DNA of 5,882 nt, from positions 1 to 5,882 of the forward strand of contig WQSV01000104.1 in assembly GCA_009787685.1 (NCBI GenBank), read 5' to 3'. The position numbers and the translations under genes are program-made. This DNA comes from Bacillota bacterium (GTDB taxonomy: Bacteria; Bacillota; Clostridia; Christensenellales; Pumilibacteraceae). Below are positions 5,141 to 5,882 of this stretch, in pieces (within the stretch, counting starts at the first letter, position 1; each line of letters opens with the position of its first letter). Below the pieces are notes generated by a model. It saw only the letters and a program-made list of their open reading frames with translations, had not been told where the DNA came from and searched no databases.

Positions 5141-5280
5141 GAAAAACTAATGAATCCTCTCCTCAAATCAAGACTGCGAGGTGTCGGGCTTAACGGAAAC
5201 GTGGCGAGACCGCGAGTAGTTAACCAAAAAAGATTAAAAATTTAAAAAGTATTTACTAAATTAGTAAATACTTTTTTTTT
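5141..5280 (+). ncRNA. Candidate structured small RNA, family not recognised
   Basis: A GC-rich island (about 5155-5225) stands out from the AT-rich surroundings and has no usable reading frame. It folds into a stem: GGCTTAAC (5187-5194) with GTTAACC (5219-5225, one bulged C), then an asymmetric internal loop GGAAA (5195-5199) facing AGTA (5215-5218), then CGTGG (5200-5204) with CCGCG (5210-5214) closed by loop CGAGA. AGTA opposite GAA is the bulged-G (sarcin-ricin / loop E) motif, a hallmark of folded RNA. Ahead of it a C/U-rich run TCCTCTCCTC (5155-5164) could pair with purine-rich ribosome binding sites, or locally with GAGG (5178-5181). A strong terminator closes the unit. It does not match the riboswitches, SRP RNA, 6S, tmRNA or T-box consensus sequences I know. 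The 5' end is approximate. It may be a trans-acting small RNA; the distance to the next gene (260 bases past the terminator) argues against a leader for it. Confidence 0.55.
5244..5280 (+). terminator. Strong intrinsic terminator
   Basis: A perfect 14-bp stem (5244-5257 with 5263-5276) closed by a 5-base loop AAATT, followed by a run of nine Ts (5272-5280). It ends the small RNA unit and also any transcript coming through from the radical SAM / DUF4130 genes. The arm begins with five As, so it could also work for the opposite strand, though no gene on that strand is seen nearby. Confidence 0.9.
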
Positions 5281-5439
5281 GTGTTAAATTTTGAAAAGCA
5301 TATAAATTTGGATTAGAGAGCAAACTATAAAAGTCTATATTATAGTCAATCAGTTTTTCAAAAGGAATATCTCTAAGACACCTTTTTGCGTCAAACACTC
5401 AAAACTAATGATATTTCGTTTATATAACAGGAAAAGACT

Positions 5440-5468
5440 TTGTCGTAAAAAATTATTCTAGTTATGTT
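5440..5468 (+). promoter_or_regulatory. Tentative promoter for the surface protein gene
   Basis: The 259 bases between the terminator and the next gene (5281-5539) are AT-rich and hold no gene. Within them TTGTCG (5440-5445) and TATGTT (5463-5468) have 17-base spacing, each a 4 of 6 match. This is weak; other AT-rich combinations are nearly as good. Some promoter must lie in this gap because of the strong terminator upstream. Confidence 0.25.
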
Positions 5469-5499
5469 TCTTGATTTAAAACTACATGATTATATCAAA

Positions 5500-5519
5500 A
5501 CTCATAAAAATCTATGAGT
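5500..5519 (+). other. Leader hairpin just upstream of the surface protein ribosome binding site
   Basis: ACTCATA (5500-5506) pairs with TATGAGT (5513-5519) around a 6-base loop. It ends six bases before GGGAG (5526-5530), the ribosome binding site of the next gene. It could modulate ribosome access or protect the mRNA 5' end. Seven mostly A-T pairs make it only moderately stable. Confidence 0.35.
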
Positions 5520-5539
5520 GTTATAGGGAGATTTTTAGG

Positions 5540-5882
5540 ATGAGAAAATTTAGTTCAATTTTTAAGTCACAAAAAACAATGATTCTCATTGTTCTTTTTG
5601 TTATATCGTTTGCGATGTTGTCGGGTGGATTTTTGTTTGCGGAAAAGAAAAATGTAAATGCGGAAGAGGCGAATTCAATTGCTCCTCTTAATGGGCTAAT
5701 TGAGATTATCAACAACGAGAGTGAGTTGATTTCTTTTGCTGCATCCGTTGGTGCGGGCGCTCACAGAGAGGGTGTGACCGTTCGATTGGCACGTGATATG
5801 AATATGTATGGCTTGAGTTGGACCCCGATTGGTCGGCCATCATCGCCTTTTAGGGGGACATTTGATGCTGCGCCTTATGCTG
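5540..5882 (+). CDS. Secreted surface protein, N-terminal part only (runs off the window)
   Basis: ATG 5540 is preceded by GGGAG (5526-5530) at 9-base spacing, a clear start. The first 114 residues are visible. A basic N-terminus (MRKFSSIFKSQK) and a hydrophobic stretch (about 14-34) form a Sec signal peptide, with likely cleavage after VNA near residue 41. The mature part begins with a segment of the kind IINNESELISFAASVGAG (about 56-73), then VTVRLARDMNM (79-89), then LSWTPIGRPSSPFRGTFDA (92-110). This L-x-x-D-hydrophobic ... WTPIG ... PFxGTFDG layout is typical of repeat-containing extracellular proteins of gut Firmicutes and Bacteroidetes, including GLUG-motif and beta-helix-like adhesins. 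Such proteins are often very long and end in repeat or anchor domains, which cannot be judged here. The gene is monocistronic at its 5' side because of the terminator upstream. The precise function is unknown. Confidence 0.8.
   Translation, partial: MRKFSSIFKSQKTMILIVLFVISFAMLSGGFLFAEKKNVNAEEANSIAPLNGLIEIINNESELISFAASVGAGAHREGVTVRLARDMNMYGLSWTPIGRPSSPFRGTFDAAPYA

Noticed and set aside
5200..5214. Resemblance of GTGG-CGAG-ACCGCG to the T-box antiterminator consensus GGGTGGNACCGCG.
   Set aside because: Four extra bases interrupt the conserved bulge, no T-box stem I is present, and the downstream gene is not amino-acid related and lies beyond the terminator.
5324..5346. AT-only 7-bp inverted repeat ACTATAA / TTATAGT in the gap before the surface protein gene.
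   Set aside because: Expected by chance in DNA this AT-rich; no T-run or promoter association.
5521..5715. 64-codon minus-strand frame over the signal peptide of the surface protein.
   Set aside because: Shadow of the hydrophobic signal peptide coding sequence, with no independent start signals.
1..5882. CRISPR arrays, tRNA or rRNA genes, and complete insertion sequences.
   Set aside because: No regularly spaced repeats, cloverleaf or rRNA segments, or transposase genes were seen on either strand.

Overview
The window looks like chromosomal DNA from a low-GC Gram-positive (Bacillota, probably Clostridia) bacterium. The evidence is an AT-rich base composition, purine-rich GGAG-type ribosome binding sites in front of two genes, sigma-A-like promoters with 17-bp spacers, strong hairpin-plus-T-run termination, a LexA of clostridial type, and a paired radical SAM / DUF4130 module that is common in Firmicutes. 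The lineage is inferred from these features; there is no marker gene here that fixes it. All genes are on the + strand.

Layout. (1) 1-213 is the 3' end of sucD (succinyl-CoA ligase alpha subunit), including its phospho-histidine. (2) 346-1734 encodes a compact transporter of the aspartate:alanine exchanger (AAE: AspT/YidE/YbjL/SucE) family, without the usual central RCK_C domains. Its place behind sucD suggests a role in moving succinate or another C4 acid. (3) 1735-2046 has no convincing gene. It holds a perfect 17-bp-arm palindrome resembling a REP element, a weak hairpin, and the lexA promoter with a small palindrome at the predicted transcription start. (4) 2047-2658 is lexA, closely followed by a 40-residue, very basic small protein (2699-2821) with a good ribosome binding site. 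(5) After a second promoter whose -10 box is embedded in a 32-bp near-palindrome come two overlapping genes (2975-4312 and 4312-5109): a radical SAM protein with a C-terminal helix-hairpin-helix, and its DUF4130 partner. This pair is annotated as a putative DNA modification/repair system. (6) 5141-5280 appears to encode an unrecognised structured small RNA: a GC-rich island with a bulged-G (loop E-like) stem, a C/U-rich 5' segment and a strong terminator. (7) 5540-5882 is the start of a secreted surface protein that runs off the window.

How they fit together. lexA, the small basic protein and the radical SAM/DUF4130 pair form a DNA-damage-themed block, though the two halves have separate predicted promoters. 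No uracil-DNA glycosylase, the usual associate of the radical SAM pair, is present. No canonical Firmicutes SOS box (GAAC-N4-GTTC) was seen by eye, so any LexA operators here would be of a different type; the palindromes at the two promoters are the natural candidates. The small RNA candidate and the three palindromic sites are the least explained elements.
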